A stretch of DNA of 64,000 nt from Myroides sp. N17-2 (GCF_002286775.1 NZ_NSGJ01000001.1:1-64000), one strand, 5' to 3'; shown: positions 18,281 to 29,636, counted from the stretch's first letter. The notes: generated by a model from the letters alone, not told the origin. A program made the numbers and translations.

Positions 18281-18664
18281 TTAAACTCTTCTTCTCTTTG
18301 GAGGACGACATCCGTTGTGTGGCATTGGAGTAATATCGATAATCTCTGTTACTTCAATTCCATTGTTATGTAAAGATCTGATTGCAGATTCTCTTCCGTT
18401 TCCAGGTCCTTTTACATAAACTTTTACTTTTTTCAATCCTGCCTCAAGTGCAACTTTACCGCAATCTTCTGCAGCCATTTGAGCAGCGTATGGTGTGTTC
18501 TTTTTAGAACCTCTGAATCCCATTTTACCTGCTGATGACCAAGATATCACTTCACCTTTTTTATTAGTCAATGAAATGATGATATTGTTAAACGTCGCAT
18601 TAATATGAGCTTCACCTGTTGACTCAACAAGTACTTTACGTTTTTTTGTATTCGCTTTAGCCAT
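18281..18664 (-). CDS. rpsK: 30S ribosomal protein S11
   Basis: Platform protein of the 30S subunit (127 residues). Recognised by [44 protein letters not shown] split across the core, by [19 protein letters not shown], and by the conserved end [18 protein letters not shown]. It lies 11 bases after rpsM. Confidence 0.97.
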   Translation of the reverse strand: MAKANTKKRKVLVESTGEAHINATFNNIIISLTNKKGEVISWSSAGKMGFRGSKKNTPYAAQMAAEDCGKVALEAGLKKVKVYVKGPGNGRESAIRSLHNNGIEVTEIIDITPMPHNGCRPPKRRRV

Positions 18665-18675
18665 ATTACTACTTA

Positions 18676-19050
18676 TTATTTAGTTGCTTTTTTCTTGTTA
18701 GCAACAGTTTTTCTTTTACCTTTTCTTGTTCTAGAGTTGTTCTTAGTTCTTTGTCCTCTTAATGGAAGACCAGCTCTATGACGGATACCTCTGTAGCATC
18801 CGATATCCATTAAACGTTTGATGTTTAATGAAATCTCTGAACGTAATTCACCTTCAATTGTGAAATGACCTACAGCCTCACGGATTGCTCCGATCTCCTC
18901 GTCATTCCAATCTTGAACTTTCTTATCTTCGCTAACTTTAGCTCTTTCTAGAATTTCTTTCGCTCTACTTGAACCAATTCCGAAGATATAAGTTAAAGCA
19001 ATAATTCCTCTCTTGTGTTTAGGTATATCTACCCCTGCGATTCTTGCCAT
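18676..19050 (-). CDS. rpsM: 30S ribosomal protein S13
   Basis: Head protein that contacts the P-site tRNA and forms intersubunit bridges (124 residues). Seen are [20 protein letters not shown], the helix-two-turn-helix region [14 protein letters not shown], and the basic tail with [19 protein letters not shown]. It starts 2 bases after rpmJ. Confidence 0.97.
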   Translation of the reverse strand: MARIAGVDIPKHKRGIIALTYIFGIGSSRAKEILERAKVSEDKKVQDWNDEEIGAIREAVGHFTIEGELRSEISLNIKRLMDIGCYRGIRHRAGLPLRGQRTKNNSRTRKGKRKTVANKKKATK

Positions 19051-19052
19051 AA

Positions 19053-19169
19053 TTATCCTTGTCTTTGTTTAAATCTAGGATTCTTTTTATTAATAACGTA
19101 AAGTCTACCTTTTCTACGTACTATAATGCACTCGGCACTTCTTTTTTTAACTGATGCTCTTACTTTCAT
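19053..19169 (-). CDS. rpmJ: 50S ribosomal protein L36
   Basis: A 38-codon gene read directly from the sequence between infA and rpsM. The translation begins [20 protein letters not shown] and ends NPRFKQRQG. It has only one of the cysteines of the zinc-ribbon form, so it is the zinc-independent C- type. Gaps are 13 bases to infA and 2 bases to rpsM, the usual alpha-operon position. Confidence 0.95.
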
Positions 19170-19182
19170 TTTAATAGCCTCT

Positions 19183-19398
19183 TTAATATCTATAAGTAAT
19201 TCTTGCTTTGGTCAAGTCGTAAGGGCTCATTTCTAATTTTACTCTGTCTCCAGGTAATAATTTGATATAATGCATACGCATCTTACCAGAAATATGTGCG
19301 ATTACTACGTGTCCATTTTCTAATTCCACACGGAACATAGCATTTGATAATGCTTCTATAATTGCTCCGTCTTGTTCTATTGCTGATTGTTTTGCCAT
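19183..19398 (-). CDS. infA: Translation initiation factor IF-1
   Basis: A 71-residue OB-fold protein that blocks the ribosomal A site during initiation. It shows [40 protein letters not shown] and [20 protein letters not shown]. Located between secY and rpmJ. The map gene often found before infA is absent here. Confidence 0.97.
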   Translation of the reverse strand: MAKQSAIEQDGAIIEALSNAMFRVELENGHVVIAHISGKMRMHYIKLLPGDRVKLEMSPYDLTKARITYRY

Positions 19399-19403
19399 AA
19401 AAA

Positions 19404-20750
19404 CTAAGCTGTTGCTCTTCTATTTTTACCACTTGTCATCATGCTATCATATTGTTTATTCAATAAATAAGCATTGACTTGTTGAATTGTATCGATTACA
19501 ACACTAACCATAATCAATAATGATGTACCTCCATAAAACATTGCCCAACCTTGTTGAACTCCTAATAAACTAACTACGATTGCAGGAAAAACTGCTATCA
19601 AAGCTAAGTAAAGAGATCCTGGGAATGTGATTAAAGACATGATTCTATCTAAGAAATCGCCTGTCTCACTACCTGGTTTAATACCTGGTATAAAACCACC
19701 ACTTCTCTTTAGATCATCGGCCATCTTATTAGTAGGTACTGTAATTGCGGTGTAAAAGTACGTAAAAATTATGATTAATAAAGCAAAAAGTGCATTATAC
19801 TCCCAACCGAACACATTATGAAATGTTGTACTGATCGATTTAGCAGTATCTGAAGTTGATAAACCAGCTACTGCAGCTGGCACAAACATAATTGCCTGAG
19901 CAAAAATGATTGGCATAACTCCTGATGCATTTAACTTTAATGGAATCCACTGACGATTACCGCCTAACATAGATTGATCATAAGTTCCTGAAGCACTTCT
20001 TCTTGCATATTGAACCGGTATACGTCTCACTGCAAGAGTTAAATAGATACAAGCAACAATGATTAACAACCATAAAATTACTTCTATAACTACCAACATT
20101 GGTCCTCCATTAGTTCCAGTCATTCTTGATTGGAATTCTTGTATAAAAGACATCGGTAATCTAGCAATAATTCCGACCATGATCAATAATGAAATTCCGT
20201 TTCCGATACCTTTATCAGTAATTTTTTCACCTAACCACATTGCAAAAACAGTTCCGGTCACTAGTATAATTACTGAAGAAAACAAGAATGAGAAAGAGTT
20301 GAAACCTAACAAAAATGCGTCTGGTGGTAATTGCACATACAAGTTATAGATGTAACTAGGCCCCTGTAATAAAGTAATACCAATGGTCAACCATCTTGTT
20401 ATTTGGTTCATCTTCTTTCTACCGCTTTCACCATCGTTTTGTAGTTTTTGTAAATAAGGAACAGCCATTCCCATCAACTGAACTACTATGGAAGCAGAAA
20501 TATAAGGCATAATACCTAATGCAAATACAGATGCTTGCGCAAATGCACCACCTGTAAAAACATTTATTAACCAACCGATACCTTGATCAGTCTGGTCAGT
20601 TAAAGCTTGCAATTTCGTTGCGTCAATACCTGGAAGGGTAACTTGTGTACCAAAACGGTACACAAGCAATAACCCTAAAGTTATCAAGATTTTGTTCTTT
20701 AACTCTTCTATTTTCCAAATACTGGCTAATGTTTCAAAAAACTTCTTCAT
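19404..20750 (-). CDS. secY: Protein translocase channel subunit SecY
   Basis: Forms the inner-membrane protein-conducting channel with SecE and SecG. At 448 residues it has ten predicted membrane segments, the plug region near LPGIDATKL, the signature [15 protein letters not shown], and cytoplasmic loops including [10 protein letters not shown] and [22 protein letters not shown] split by a membrane turn. Gap to rplO is 16 bases and to infA 5 bases. Confidence 0.97.
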   Translation of the reverse strand: MKKFFETLASIWKIEELKNKILITLGLLLVYRFGTQVTLPGIDATKLQALTDQTDQGIGWLINVFTGGAFAQASVFALGIMPYISASIVVQLMGMAVPYLQKLQNDGESGRKKMNQITRWLTIGITLLQGPSYIYNLYVQLPPDAFLLGFNSFSFLFSSVIILVTGTVFAMWLGEKITDKGIGNGISLLIMVGIIARLPMSFIQEFQSRMTGTNGGPMLVVIEVILWLLIIVACIYLTLAVRRIPVQYARRSASGTYDQSMLGGNRQWIPLKLNASGVMPIIFAQAIMFVPAAVAGLSTSDTAKSISTTFHNVFGWEYNALFALLIIIFTYFYTAITVPTNKMADDLKRSGGFIPGIKPGSETGDFLDRIMSLITFPGSLYLALIAVFPAIVVSLLGVQQGWAMFYGGTSLLIMVSVVIDTIQQVNAYLLNKQYDSMMTSGKNRRATA

Positions 20751-20766
20751 CTTGTCTATTAAGATT

Positions 20767-21219
20767 TTATAACGTTACAATTTCTCCACCAGCTGCTTCG
20801 ATTGCCTCTATTGCAGATGCTGAAAACTTGTGTGCAGAAACTTTTAATTTTGCTTTAATCTCTCCACGCCCTAAAACCTTAACTAAACTATTCTTAGAAG
20901 TTAATCCTAACTCAACTAAAAGAGCAAAATCAACAGTATCTTTAACTACTCCGCTATCAACTAAAGATTGTAATCTTTCTAAGTTGATAACATCATACTC
21001 TACTCTATTGATGTTTTTGAAACCAAATTTAGGAACACGTCTTTGAAGTGGCATTTGCCCTCCTTCAAATCCGATCTTTTTAGAATATCCTGAACGTGAT
21101 TTAGCACCTTTATGTCCTTTTGTAGAAGTCCCTCCTTTACCAGACCCTTCACCACGACCAAGACGTTTGTTTTGATTGTGTACTGAACCTTTTGCTGGTT
21201 GTAAATTACTTAAATTCAT
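20767..21219 (-). CDS. rplO: 50S ribosomal protein L15
   Basis: Late-assembling large-subunit protein (150 residues). The glycine-rich basic N-terminus (KRLGRGEGSGKGGTSTKGHK, RSGYSKKIGFEGGQMPLQRR) and the C-terminal AHKFSASAIEAIEAAGG are diagnostic. It lies between rpmD and secY in the spc part of the operon. Confidence 0.96.
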   Translation of the reverse strand: MNLSNLQPAKGSVHNQNKRLGRGEGSGKGGTSTKGHKGAKSRSGYSKKIGFEGGQMPLQRRVPKFGFKNINRVEYDVINLERLQSLVDSGVVKDTVDFALLVELGLTSKNSLVKVLGRGEIKAKLKVSAHKFSASAIEAIEAAGGEIVTL

Positions 21220-21230
21220 ACTCTACAATA

Positions 21231-21413
21231 TTATTTAGCCTCTTCTACAGAAACTAAGTGTTGAACTTTACTTACCATTCCTAAGATTGCAGATGTAGCA
21301 TCATGTTCTACAACTTGACCAATCTTACGAAGTCCTAAAGCCTCTAATGTTCTCTTTTGTACAAGAGGACAATTGATTTGGCTTCTTACTTGTTTTACTT
21401 TAATTTTTGACAT
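21231..21413 (-). CDS. rpmD: 50S ribosomal protein L30
   Basis: A 60-residue small protein of the large subunit. It is recognised by KIKVKQVRSQINCPLVQKRT and EALGLRKIGQVVEH. It lies 12 bases after rpsE and 11 before rplO. Confidence 0.95.
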   Translation of the reverse strand: MSKIKVKQVRSQINCPLVQKRTLEALGLRKIGQVVEHDATSAILGMVSKVQHLVSVEEAK

Positions 21414-21425
21414 AATTCTCTCAAA

Positions 21426-21950
21426 TTAACCTTTAAATACTTTTTCTAAAGAAATTCCTCTTTGTTTTGCAACTGTAGAAGCACTTCTTAAACGTAATAA
21501 AGCGTCAAAAGTAGCCTTCACAACGTTGTGAGGATTTGAAGAACCTTGAGATTTAGATAATAAATCTTTAATCCCTACAGATTCCACAACTGATCTCACA
21601 GAACCTCCAGCAATAACTCCAGTACCTAATGATGCAGGCATCAATAAGACTCTTGCTCCACTGAATTTTCCTTTTTGTTCGTGAGGAATAGTATGACCAT
21701 TTAAAGGAACTCTAACTAAGTTTTTCTTTGCATCCTCTACTGCTTTAGCGATTGCTTCAGAAACGTCTTTTGACTTACCCAAACCATGACCCACTACACC
21801 GTTTTCGTCACCTACAACTACCACAGCTGAGAACCCGAAAGCTCTACCACCTTTAGTAACTTTAGTAACACGGTTTACACTAACCAAACGATCTTTAAGA
21901 TCAAGACCAGTTGGTTTTACAAATTCTACGTTTTTATAATTTTGATACAT
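21426..21950 (-). CDS. rpsE: 30S ribosomal protein S5
   Basis: Fidelity protein at the mRNA entry tunnel (174 residues). It has the double-stranded RNA-binding N-terminal fold with [20 protein letters not shown] and the C-terminal domain with [19 protein letters not shown] and [15 protein letters not shown]. It starts 6 bases after rplR. Confidence 0.97.
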   Translation of the reverse strand: MYQNYKNVEFVKPTGLDLKDRLVSVNRVTKVTKGGRAFGFSAVVVVGDENGVVGHGLGKSKDVSEAIAKAVEDAKKNLVRVPLNGHTIPHEQKGKFSGARVLLMPASLGTGVIAGGSVRSVVESVGIKDLLSKSQGSSNPHNVVKATFDALLRLRSASTVAKQRGISLEKVFKG

Positions 21951-21956
21951 AACTAA

Positions 21957-22307
21957 TTAGAATTTTAATCCAGCTTCTCTAGCGCCTTCAGCTAATGATT
22001 TAACACGACCGTGGTATAAATAACCTCCTCTATCGAAAGATACAGTTTCTACACCAGCTTTCAAAGCTTTCTCTGCAATTAGTTTCCCAACCGATGCAGC
22101 AGTTTCAATATTGGTTCCTCTTGCTATACCAGCTTCTCTTGAAGATGCTGCAGCTAAAGTTACTCCATTCACGTCATCTATGATTTGTGCATAGATTTCT
22201 TTATTACTTCTGAATACAGAAAGTCTTGGTTTAGCAGCTGTACCGCTTACAATCTTTCTAATTCTGAATTTAATACGTTGTCTTCTTTCAGATTTTGTTA
22301 ATGACAT
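21957..22307 (-). CDS. rplR: 50S ribosomal protein L18
   Basis: 5S-rRNA-binding protein of the central protuberance (116 residues). It shows [35 protein letters not shown] and the C-terminal [20 protein letters not shown]. Neighbours are rplF and rpsE. Confidence 0.97.
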   Translation of the reverse strand: MSLTKSERRQRIKFRIRKIVSGTAAKPRLSVFRSNKEIYAQIIDDVNGVTLAAASSREAGIARGTNIETAASVGKLIAEKALKAGVETVSFDRGGYLYHGRVKSLAEGAREAGLKF

Positions 22308-22318
22308 AGTCTTAATTT

Positions 22319-22861
22319 TTAAGCTGATTTACCTGCTTTTCTTCTTAACTCTTCACCCACAAACTTGATACCTTTTCCTTTGTAAGGTTCTGGTTTACGG
22401 AATGAACGGATTTTTGCTGCTACCTGACCAACTAATTGTTTGTCAAATGAAGTCAACTTAATAATTGGATTCTTACCTTTTTCAGATATAGTTTCCACTG
22501 TAACTTCTGTTGCAATATCCATCACGATATTATGAGAGAAACCTAAAGCTAAATCTAACTTTTGTCCTTGGTTAGCAGCACGATATCCTACCCCAACCAA
22601 TTCCAAACTGATAGTAAATCCTTCTGAAACTCCTTTAACCATATTGTTGATTAAACTACGGTATAATCCGTGTTTTGCTCTTTCAATTTTATCATCCGAA
22701 GAACGCTCAACAATTACCTGGTCTTCTTCAATTTTAATACTGATTGTATCAAACTTTTGAGAAAGCTCTCCTAATTTACCTTTTACAACAACCTCTCCTT
22801 CTTTAACGTCTACCGTTACTCCTGCAGGGATCGCTATTGGACTTTTACCTATTCTTGACAT
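22319..22861 (-). CDS. rplF: 50S ribosomal protein L6
   Basis: Protein near the sarcin-ricin loop (180 residues), built of two similar domains. It has [20 protein letters not shown] at the start, the central [20 protein letters not shown], and the C-terminal [19 protein letters not shown]. It follows rpsH by 17 bases. Confidence 0.97.
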   Translation of the reverse strand: MSRIGKSPIAIPAGVTVDVKEGEVVVKGKLGELSQKFDTISIKIEEDQVIVERSSDDKIERAKHGLYRSLINNMVKGVSEGFTISLELVGVGYRAANQGQKLDLALGFSHNIVMDIATEVTVETISEKGKNPIIKLTSFDKQLVGQVAAKIRSFRKPEPYKGKGIKFVGEELRRKAGKSA

Positions 22862-22878
22862 CTCGTAGTCTTTTTAAA

Positions 22879-23277
22879 TTAGTATACGTAACAAACAACC
22901 TCTCCACCAACATTCAATTGTTTCGCTTGTTTACCTGTCATCAACCCTTTAGATGTTGACACGATAGCGATTCCTAAACCATTTAAGATTCTTGGAAGAT
23001 CTGATGCAGAAGCGTATTTACGCAAACCTGGTTTACTAATTCTTTGGATATCTCTAATCACAGACTCTTTTGTGTCTTTGTCATATTTCAAAGCTATTTT
23101 GATTGTTCCTTGAACTGAACTATCATCAAACTTATAGCTTAAGATATATCCTTGATCGAATAATATTTTTGTGATTTCTTTTTTGAAATTCGATGCTGGA
23201 ATCTCAACCACTTTATGGTTAGCTCTCACAGCATTTCTAATTCTTGTAAGGAAATCTGCTATTGGATCTGTATACAT
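22879..23277 (-). CDS. rpsH: 30S ribosomal protein S8
   Basis: Primary 16S rRNA-binding protein (132 residues); in E. coli it represses the spc operon. It has [19 protein letters not shown] and the C-terminal signature [20 protein letters not shown]. The order rpsN-rpsH-rplF is the usual one. Confidence 0.97.
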   Translation of the reverse strand: MYTDPIADFLTRIRNAVRANHKVVEIPASNFKKEITKILFDQGYILSYKFDDSSVQGTIKIALKYDKDTKESVIRDIQRISKPGLRKYASASDLPRILNGLGIAIVSTSKGLMTGKQAKQLNVGGEVVCYVY

Positions 23278-23298
23278 GTTTTTACCTTTAAATCTTAA

Positions 23299-23568
23299 TT
23301 ACCAACTTGCCTTTTTTACTCCAGGTATCAAACCGTTATTTGCCATCTCACGGAAAGTAACACGAGAAATACCGAATTGACGCATATACCCTCTAGGTCT
23401 TCCTGTTAATTTACATCTATTGTGTAAACGTACTGGAGAAGCATTTTTAGGTAACTTTTGTAATCCTTCGTAATCACCAGCTTCTAAAAGAGCTGTTCTT
23501 TTAGCTGCATATTTGTCAACTAATGCTTGTCTTTTAACCTCACGGGCTTTCATTGATTCTTTAGCCAT
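23299..23568 (-). CDS. rpsN: 30S ribosomal protein S14 (zinc-free form)
   Basis: Small-subunit head protein (89 residues). It shows [20 protein letters not shown] and the signature [20 protein letters not shown]. Only one Cys is present, so it is the longer C- form that needs no zinc. It begins 2 bases after rplE. Confidence 0.96.
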   Translation of the reverse strand: MAKESMKAREVKRQALVDKYAAKRTALLEAGDYEGLQKLPKNASPVRLHNRCKLTGRPRGYMRQFGISRVTFREMANNGLIPGVKKASW

Positions 23569-23570
23569 AC

Positions 23571-24122
23571 TTAATTCTTTTTAAAAGGTAATCCTAATTC
23601 AGCAAGTAAAGATTTCGCTTCTTTATCTGTGTTAGCAGATGTAACGAAAGTGATATCAAAACCAGCGATTTTGTTAACTTTATCGATATTGATTTCAGGG
23701 AAAATGATTTGCTCAGTAACACCTAAGTTATAATTTCCTCTTCCATCAAAACCATCAGATTTAATACCTGAAAAGTCTCTTACTCGTGGTAAAGCAGAAG
23801 TTACTAAACGATCTAAAAATTCATACATTCTCTCTCCGCGTAACGTTACTTTTGCACCAATTGGCATTCCTTTTCTTAATTTAAAAGTAGCAACGTCTTT
23901 CTTTGAGATAGTAGCAACTGCTTTTTGTCCTGTAATCTTAGTTAATTCCTCAACAGCGTAATCAACTAATTTTTTATCAGAAACAGCAGCACCAACTCCA
24001 CGGCTCACAACGATTTTCTCAAGTTTTGGAACTTGCATCACGTTTTTATAACCGAATTCCTCAGTAAGAGCAGAGATAACTCTGCTTTTATATTCTTCTT
24101 TAAGTCTTGGTATATAAGCCAT
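23571..24122 (-). CDS. rplE: 50S ribosomal protein L5
   Basis: 5S-rRNA-binding protein of the central protuberance (183 residues). It shows [38 protein letters not shown] and [20 protein letters not shown]. Gaps to rplX and rpsN are 2 bases each. Confidence 0.97.
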   Translation of the reverse strand: MAYIPRLKEEYKSRVISALTEEFGYKNVMQVPKLEKIVVSRGVGAAVSDKKLVDYAVEELTKITGQKAVATISKKDVATFKLRKGMPIGAKVTLRGERMYEFLDRLVTSALPRVRDFSGIKSDGFDGRGNYNLGVTEQIIFPEINIDKVNKIAGFDITFVTSANTDKEAKSLLAELGLPFKKN

Positions 24123-24124
24123 AA

Positions 24125-24439
24125 CTATAATACTTGATTTGATTTTTTAGAAACTCTTACATTTTTTCCATTCTCATTTTTGATAGTTACTTTCGTAATA
24201 TCATTTGTCTTAGGATCTACGATCGCTAAGTTAGAGATTTGGATAGGAGCCTCTTTTTTAACAATTCCACCTTGAGGGTTTGAAGCACTTGGCTTCACGT
24301 GTTTTGAAACAATATTCACCCCTTCAACAATAGCTTTGTTTTTTTCACGTAAAATACGTACAACTTTACCTTCAGTTCCTTTGTAGTCACCTGCGATAAC
24401 GCGTACAGTATCTCCTGTTTTTATCTTTAGCTTAATCAT
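24125..24439 (-). CDS. rplX: 50S ribosomal protein L24
   Basis: Assembly-initiator protein of the large subunit (104 residues) with an N-terminal KOW motif ([20 protein letters not shown]) followed by [16 protein letters not shown]. It lies 12 bases after rplN. Confidence 0.96.
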   Translation of the reverse strand: MIKLKIKTGDTVRVIAGDYKGTEGKVVRILREKNKAIVEGVNIVSKHVKPSASNPQGGIVKKEAPIQISNLAIVDPKTNDITKVTIKNENGKNVRVSKKSNQVL

Positions 24440-24451
24440 GTTTAGAACGAA

Positions 24452-24820
24452 TTATAACACCTCAGGTGCTAATGATACAATTTTCATGAATTGTCTTTCA
24501 CGAAGCTCTCTTGCAACCGGACCAAAAACACGAGTTCCTTTCATCTCACCTGCAGCATTTAACAATACACATGCGTTATCGTCAAATCTGATATAAGATC
24601 CATCAGCTCTTCTCACTTCTTTTTTAGTACGAACTACAACTGCTGTCGAAACGCTACCTTTTTTCACGCTTCCGTTTGGAGTTGCTTCTTTAATTGAAAC
24701 TACAATTTTATCACCTACAGAGGCATAACGACGTTTCGTTCCTCCTAAAACACGGATAGTCAAAACTTCTTTTGCTCCCGTATTATCTGCTACTTTAAGT
24801 CTAGATTCTTGTTGTACCAT
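24452..24820 (-). CDS. rplN: 50S ribosomal protein L14
   Basis: Large-subunit interface protein (122 residues). It shows [40 protein letters not shown] and the C-terminal [20 protein letters not shown]. It begins 2 bases after rpsQ. Confidence 0.97.
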   Translation of the reverse strand: MVQQESRLKVADNTGAKEVLTIRVLGGTKRRYASVGDKIVVSIKEATPNGSVKKGSVSTAVVVRTKKEVRRADGSYIRFDDNACVLLNAAGEMKGTRVFGPVARELRERQFMKIVSLAPEVL

Positions 24821-24822
24821 AA

Positions 24823-25080
24823 TTATTTCGCTCTTTCAATGATTTCAACTAATCTCCAACATTTTGATTTAGATAATGGACGTGTCTCCATAATCTTTAC
24901 AGTATCACCAATGTTGCAATCATTTGTTTCGTCGTGTGCAACGTATTTCTTAGTTTTCAACACGAACTTACCATATAATGGGTGCTTTACTCTCTTTGTT
25001 TCAGACACAACAATAGATTTCTCCATTTTGTTGCTAGTAACAACACCTATTCTCTCTTTTCTTAATTTTCTATTTTCCAT
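24823..25080 (-). CDS. rpsQ: 30S ribosomal protein S17
   Basis: Primary 16S rRNA-binding OB-fold protein (85 residues). It shows [40 protein letters not shown] and [20 protein letters not shown]. It is separated from rpmC by 17 bases. Confidence 0.97.
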   Translation of the reverse strand: MENRKLRKERIGVVTSNKMEKSIVVSETKRVKHPLYGKFVLKTKKYVAHDETNDCNIGDTVKIMETRPLSKSKCWRLVEIIERAK

Positions 25081-25097
25081 CTTTCGGCAGAATACAA

Positions 25098-25289
25098 TTA
25101 TTGTAACTCTCTTTTACTTAACTCTGTATTCACTCTCGCAATACTTCTTCTTACATCTCTTAGTTGTAATGGATTCTCGATTGGAGAAATTGCGTGAGCA
25201 GATCTTAAGTTATTATATGTGCTAGTCAACTGCGTAAGTTGCTCTTGTAATTCAGCTACAGATAGATTTACTATTTCTGATTGTTTCAT
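25098..25289 (-). CDS. rpmC: 50S ribosomal protein L29
   Basis: A 63-residue helical protein at the tunnel exit. I start it at the ATG giving [17 protein letters not shown]. An upstream in-frame start would overlap rplP by 23 bases and add 12 residues not found in this family. The central [20 protein letters not shown] and [13 protein letters not shown] are typical. Confidence 0.95.
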   Translation of the reverse strand: MKQSEIVNLSVAELQEQLTQLTSTYNNLRSAHAISPIENPLQLRDVRRSIARVNTELSKRELQ

Positions 25290-25302
25290 GATAAAAATTT
25301 TA

Positions 25303-25722
25303 TTATGCTTCGAAATCTCTAGCAATTACAAATTTAGTTTTTACAGGAAGTTTTTGAGCAGCTAAGCGTAATGCTTCTTTTGCTACTGAAATTGGCACTC
25401 CACCAACTTCGAACATAATTTTTCCTGGTTTAACTACAGCAACCCAGTATTCTACTGCACCTTTTCCTTTACCCATACGTACTTCTAGAGGCTTCTTAGT
25501 AATAGGTTTGTCTGGAAATATTTTGATCCATAACTGCCCTTCACGTTTCATGAAACGAGTAGCAGCAATACGTGCTGCCTCGATTTGACGTGAAGTTATA
25601 AATGCAGAGTCCATAGATTTGATTCCAAACATACCATTTGAAAGTTCATGCCCTCTTTGAGAAATCCCTTTCATTTTACCTTTCTGTACCTTACGGTATT
25701 TTGTTCTTTTAGGCTGTAACAT
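25303..25722 (-). CDS. rplP: 50S ribosomal protein L16
   Basis: Protein near the A-site tRNA elbow (139 residues). It shows [20 protein letters not shown], the signature [21 protein letters not shown] and the C-terminal [18 protein letters not shown]. It lies 18 bases after rpsC. Confidence 0.97.
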   Translation of the reverse strand: MLQPKRTKYRKVQKGKMKGISQRGHELSNGMFGIKSMDSAFITSRQIEAARIAATRFMKREGQLWIKIFPDKPITKKPLEVRMGKGKGAVEYWVAVVKPGKIMFEVGGVPISVAKEALRLAAQKLPVKTKFVIARDFEA

Positions 25723-25740
25723 TTTTCTTCAGTTTAAAAA

Positions 25741-26460
25741 TTACTTTCTTTTGCGTGGGTTTGGTTTTCCTTTTGGAGATCCTGCTGACTTAGATTGTTT
25801 TTTATCCATTCCAGCTAACGGAGAAAGATCTCTTTTACCGTAAACCTCACCTTTCATGATCCACACTTTGATTCCCATTCTACCATAAGTAGTGTGAGCT
25901 TCTGCAAGTGCATAATCGATGTCTGCTCTGAAAGTTGACAACGGAATTCTACCATCTTTGAAAGTCTCAGAACGAGCCATTTCAGCACCGTTTAAACGAC
26001 CAGAAATCATAACTTTGATTCCTTCTGCATTCATTCTCATCGCTGCAGCAATAGCCATACGGATTGCTCTACGGTAAGAAATTCTGCTTTCAATTTGACG
26101 AGCGATACTAGCAGCCACTAAATATCCGTCTAATTCAGGACGTTTGATTTCAAAGATATTGATTTGAACTTCCTTATCAGTAATCTTTTTCAATTCCTCT
26201 TTTAACTTGTCTACCTCTTGTCCACCTTTTCCGATAATGATACCAGGTCTAGCTGTAGTGATAGTAACGGTTACAAGTTTCAAAGTTCTCTCGATGATTA
26301 CTTTTGATACACTAGCTTTTGATAAACGAGCATGGATGTACTTTCTGATCTTGTGATCTTCAGCGATTTTATCACCGTAGTCATTTCCACCATACCAGTT
26401 TGAGTCCCATCCTCTGATAATACCAAGGCGATTCCCGATTGGATTAGTCTTTTGTCCCAT
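25741..26460 (-). CDS. rpsC: 30S ribosomal protein S3
   Basis: mRNA-entry protein with helicase role (239 residues). It has the type II KH domain with the GxxG loop in [17 protein letters not shown] and the C-terminal domain with [20 protein letters not shown] and [23 protein letters not shown] strands. A 25-residue basic tail follows. It starts 8 bases after rplV. Confidence 0.97.
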   Translation of the reverse strand: MGQKTNPIGNRLGIIRGWDSNWYGGNDYGDKIAEDHKIRKYIHARLSKASVSKVIIERTLKLVTVTITTARPGIIIGKGGQEVDKLKEELKKITDKEVQINIFEIKRPELDGYLVAASIARQIESRISYRRAIRMAIAAAMRMNAEGIKVMISGRLNGAEMARSETFKDGRIPLSTFRADIDYALAEAHTTYGRMGIKVWIMKGEVYGKRDLSPLAGMDKKQSKSAGSPKGKPNPRKRK

Positions 26461-26468
26461 ACTGCTTA

Positions 26469-26879
26469 TTAATTGCTTTGTGTGTTATTACTAGATCCTA
26501 ACACGATTGTAACGTGGTTAGAACGTTTTCTGATTCTGTGTGCTCTACCTTGAGGTGCAGGACGAAGTCTTTTTAACATCATTCCTCCATCTACTCTGAT
26601 TTCTTTCACGATCAATCCAGCTTCTTCAATATTTGCTTCGCTGTTTTTCGCTTGCCAGTTAGCAATTGCAGACAAAAGTAATTTCTCTAAATTACGAGAA
26701 GCTTCTTTTGAACTGAATTTTAATATATTTAGAGCTTTTTCTACTTTCTGTCCTCTTACTAAATCCGCTACTAAACGCATTTTTCTAGGAGAAGTAGGGC
26801 AATTGTTTAGCTTTGCAAAAGCAACTTGTTTGTTAGCTTCTTTTATCTGCTCAGCTCTTTCTCTTTTACGAACTCCCAT
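26469..26879 (-). CDS. rplV: 50S ribosomal protein L22
   Basis: Tunnel-lining protein (136 residues). It shows [39 protein letters not shown] and the hairpin/end region [20 protein letters not shown]. The N-terminus is about 20 residues longer than E. coli L22. Confidence 0.96.
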   Translation of the reverse strand: MGVRKRERAEQIKEANKQVAFAKLNNCPTSPRKMRLVADLVRGQKVEKALNILKFSSKEASRNLEKLLLSAIANWQAKNSEANIEEAGLIVKEIRVDGGMMLKRLRPAPQGRAHRIRKRSNHVTIVLGSSNNTQSN

Positions 26880-26888
26880 AGCTTCTTA

Positions 26889-27167
26889 TTATTTTTTACC
26901 TTTATTCTTTGCACCAGCGTGACCTCTAAAAGATCTAGTTGGTGAAAACTCCCCTAATTTGTGTCCTACCATGTTCTCTGTTACATAAACAGGAACAAAC
27001 TGACGACCATTATGTACTGCGATAGTTTGTCCAACGAAGTCTGGTGTAATCATTGAAGCTCTAGACCAAGTCTTGATTACTCCAGTTTTTCCACTTTCTA
27101 CGTTTACTTGAACTTTTTTCTCTAACTTAAAGTGAACATAAGGTCCTTTTTTTAACGAACGTGCCAT
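26889..27167 (-). CDS. rpsS: 30S ribosomal protein S19
   Basis: Small-subunit head protein (92 residues). It shows [39 protein letters not shown] and the C-terminal signature [18 protein letters not shown]. It lies between rplB and rplV. Confidence 0.97.
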   Translation of the reverse strand: MARSLKKGPYVHFKLEKKVQVNVESGKTGVIKTWSRASMITPDFVGQTIAVHNGRQFVPVYVTENMVGHKLGEFSPTRSFRGHAGAKNKGKK

Positions 27168-27178
27168 GTCTTAATCTT

Positions 27179-28003
27179 TTATTTCTTTCTACGTTCAACG
27201 ATATACTTATTACTCGACTTAACTTTAGAACGAGTTCTGTACCCTTTAGCAGGCATCCCGTTTCTAGAACGTGGGTGTCCTCCTGATGAGCGACCTTCTC
27301 CACCTCCCATTGGGTGATCTACTGGGTTCATTGCTACTGGTCTAGTTCTAGGTCTTCTACCTAACCATCTTGATCTACCAGCTTTACCAGAAACGATTAA
27401 TTGGTGATCGTGATTAGATACTGCTCCGATAGTAGCCATACATTCTAACAAAATCAAACGGATCTCTCCAGATGGCATTTTGATAGTAGCATATTTACCA
27501 TCTCTAGCAACTAACTGAGCGAAAGTACCAGCTGAACGAGCGATAACAGCTCCTTGTCCAGGACGTAATTCGATACAAGATATAACAGTTCCTAAAGGAA
27601 TTTTGCTTAAAGGCATTGCATTACCAACTTCTGGTGATACATCTGCTCCTGAAACTACAGTTTGTCCTACTTGCATACCGCTTTGAGCAATGATGTATGA
27701 CTTAGCTCCATCTACATAAGCGATTAACGCGATAAATGCAGTACGGTTTGGATCATACTCGATTGATTTAACAGTAGCTGGGATACCAACTTTAGTTCTT
27801 TTAAAATCAACTAAACGGTATCTTTGTTTATGACCACCACCCATGTAGCGCATGGTCATTTTTCCTTGACTATTTCTACCTCCAGATTTTTTTTTCGGTG
27901 CTAGTAAACTACGCTCCGGCTTATCAGTTGTTATAGCGTCAAAACTATTTACAACTCTAAAACGCTGACCTGGGGTAATAGGTTTTAATTTTCTAACTGA
28001 CAT
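27179..28003 (-). CDS. rplB: 50S ribosomal protein L2
   Basis: Protein essential for subunit association and the peptidyl-transferase centre (274 residues). It shows [20 protein letters not shown], the central [20 protein letters not shown] and the C-terminal signature [20 protein letters not shown]. It lies 6 bases after rplW. Confidence 0.97.
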   Translation of the reverse strand: MSVRKLKPITPGQRFRVVNSFDAITTDKPERSLLAPKKKSGGRNSQGKMTMRYMGGGHKQRYRLVDFKRTKVGIPATVKSIEYDPNRTAFIALIAYVDGAKSYIIAQSGMQVGQTVVSGADVSPEVGNAMPLSKIPLGTVISCIELRPGQGAVIARSAGTFAQLVARDGKYATIKMPSGEIRLILLECMATIGAVSNHDHQLIVSGKAGRSRWLGRRPRTRPVAMNPVDHPMGGGEGRSSGGHPRSRNGMPAKGYRTRSKVKSSNKYIVERRKK

Positions 28004-28009
28004 TATTTA

Positions 28010-28300
28010 TTAGATATTTGAATAAAAGTCTATATTATCTCCTTCTTTCAATTCAACTATTGCTTTCTTAAAAGCATTAGTTTTAGCGTTGATCATACCA
28101 CTTTTCGTGAACTTAACAGAACGCTTCGCAGCATAGTTCATAGTATTAACGTTAACAACTGAAACTCCATAAGCAGCCTCAACCGCTTTTTTAATTTCAA
28201 TTTTGTTTGCTTTTCTATCAACAACGAACGCAAAACGTCCGAATATTTCGCCGTCTTTAGTTACTTTTTCTGTAATTATAGGCTTAATTAAAACTCTCAT
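28010..28300 (-). CDS. rplW: 50S ribosomal protein L23
   Basis: Tunnel-exit protein that docks trigger factor and SRP (96 residues). It shows IKPIITEKVTKDGEIFGRFA and the signature RKANKIEIKKAVEAAYGVSV. It starts 7 bases after rplD. Confidence 0.96.
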   Translation of the reverse strand: MRVLIKPIITEKVTKDGEIFGRFAFVVDRKANKIEIKKAVEAAYGVSVVNVNTMNYAAKRSVKFTKSGMINAKTNAFKKAIVELKEGDNIDFYSNI

Positions 28301-28307
28301 ATTCCTA

Positions 28308-28937
28308 TTATTTACTTAAATTTTCTACTATTCCTGCTACAGAACCCTCAGTTAACACTAAACTTCCAGCATTTAAAATACCGTAAGTACTTAATTCAGA
28401 GTTAGTTACAACAGCAGCCTTCCCTAAATTGCGTGATGACAAATATACATTTTTATTTGATTCACCAAACACAAATAGAGATTTTTTATTTTCTAATCCT
28501 AAACCACTTAATACTTTGATGAAATCTTTAGTACTTGGTGCTTCGAAATTAAAGTTCTCAACAACGATTAAATTTGATTCTTTTACTTTGATAGAAAAAG
28601 CAGATTTTCTCGCTAAACGTTTTAAACCTTTGTTCAATTTGAAAGAGTAACTTCTTGGTCTTGGACCGAAAACTCTACCTCCTCCACGGAACACTGGAGA
28701 TTTAATACTTCCTGCTCTCGCAGTTCCTGTTCCTTTTTGTTTTTTAATCTTACGAGTACTTCCAGATATCTCAGCTCTTTCTTTAGCTTTATGAGTACCT
28801 TGTCTTTGATTTGCTAAATATTGTTTAACATCAAGATATACTGCGTGATTGTTTGGTTCTATACCGAATACTGAATCTAAAAGTTCAACCTTTCTACCAG
28901 TATCTTTTCCTGTGATATCTAAAACTTTTACTTCCAT
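28308..28937 (-). CDS. rplD: 50S ribosomal protein L4
   Basis: Tunnel-constriction protein (209 residues); in E. coli it also represses the S10 operon. It shows [20 protein letters not shown], the loop [20 protein letters not shown] and [20 protein letters not shown]. Its start overlaps the rplC stop by one base (TAATG), indicating translational coupling. Confidence 0.97.
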   Translation of the reverse strand: MEVKVLDITGKDTGRKVELLDSVFGIEPNNHAVYLDVKQYLANQRQGTHKAKERAEISGSTRKIKKQKGTGTARAGSIKSPVFRGGGRVFGPRPRSYSFKLNKGLKRLARKSAFSIKVKESNLIVVENFNFEAPSTKDFIKVLSGLGLENKKSLFVFGESNKNVYLSSRNLGKAAVVTNSELSTYGILNAGSLVLTEGSVAGIVENLSK

Positions 28938-29554
28938 TACTTCTGAACGATTACGTAAGAGTTTTTGTGTCCTGGAATTGCTCCTTTAACAACAAGTAGA
29001 TTTTTATCACCTACTACTTTTAAAACTCTAAGATTTTGTACTGTTACATTTACTCCTCCCATTCTTCCTGCCATACGCATTCCTTTGAATACTCTAGAAG
29101 GATAAGAAGAAGCTCCTACTGATCCAGGTGCTCTTAAACGGTTTTTTTGTCCGTGAGTAACTTGTCCAACTCCACCAAATCCGTGGCGTTTAACTACCCC
29201 TTGGAAACCTTTACCTTTTGAAATACCTTGTACGTCTACAAACTCTCCTTCGTTGAATAAATCAGCAGTGATAACATCACCTAATTTATACTCTCCAGCG
29301 AATTCCTTAATTTCAACGACTTTTCTTTTAGCAGATGTTCCAGCTTTCTTAAAGTGACCTAACTCAGCTTTAGTAGCATGTTTCTCTGTCTTGTCATCGA
29401 AACCTAGTTGTAACGCTTCATACCCGTCAACCTCAATGGTTCTGACTTGGGTAACGACATTTGGACCTAATTCGATTACTGTACATGGAATGTTTTTTCC
29501 ATTTTCGTCGAAAATACTTGTCATGCCGATTTTTTTACCAATTAACCCAGACAT
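28937..29554 (-). CDS. rplC: 50S ribosomal protein L3
   Basis: Early-assembly protein reaching toward the peptidyl-transferase centre (205 residues). It shows [20 protein letters not shown], the signature [20 protein letters not shown] and [21 protein letters not shown] 110-base gap with a strong hairpin separates it from rpsJ. Confidence 0.97.
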   Translation of the reverse strand: MSGLIGKKIGMTSIFDENGKNIPCTVIELGPNVVTQVRTIEVDGYEALQLGFDDKTEKHATKAELGHFKKAGTSAKRKVVEIKEFAGEYKLGDVITADLFNEGEFVDVQGISKGKGFQGVVKRHGFGGVGQVTHGQKNRLRAPGSVGASSYPSRVFKGMRMAGRMGGVNVTVQNLRVLKVVGDKNLLVVKGAIPGHKNSYVIVQK

Positions 29555-29597
29555 AATATTAATTATTAATTATAAATTCTTTTATTTTTCTAAAGGG

Positions 29598-29636
29598 ACT
29601 AAGTATTAAGACCTCTATACAATCTTAATACTTAGT
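29598..29636 (-). promoter_or_regulatory. Hairpin between rpsJ and rplC
   Basis: Within the 110-base rpsJ-rplC gap the arms ACTAAGTATTAAGA (29598-29611) and TCTTAATACTTAGT (29623-29636) pair perfectly over 14 bp with an 11-nt loop. On the minus strand no T run follows directly, so it is not a standard terminator. An attenuator, RNase processing site or ribosomal-protein target is possible. Confidence 0.5.

Noticed and set aside
20645..21046. 133-codon frame antisense to secY/rplO
   Set aside because: Shadow frame across two conserved genes.
24809..25225. 138-codon frame antisense to rpsQ/rpmC
   Set aside because: Shadow of ribosomal genes with no domain.
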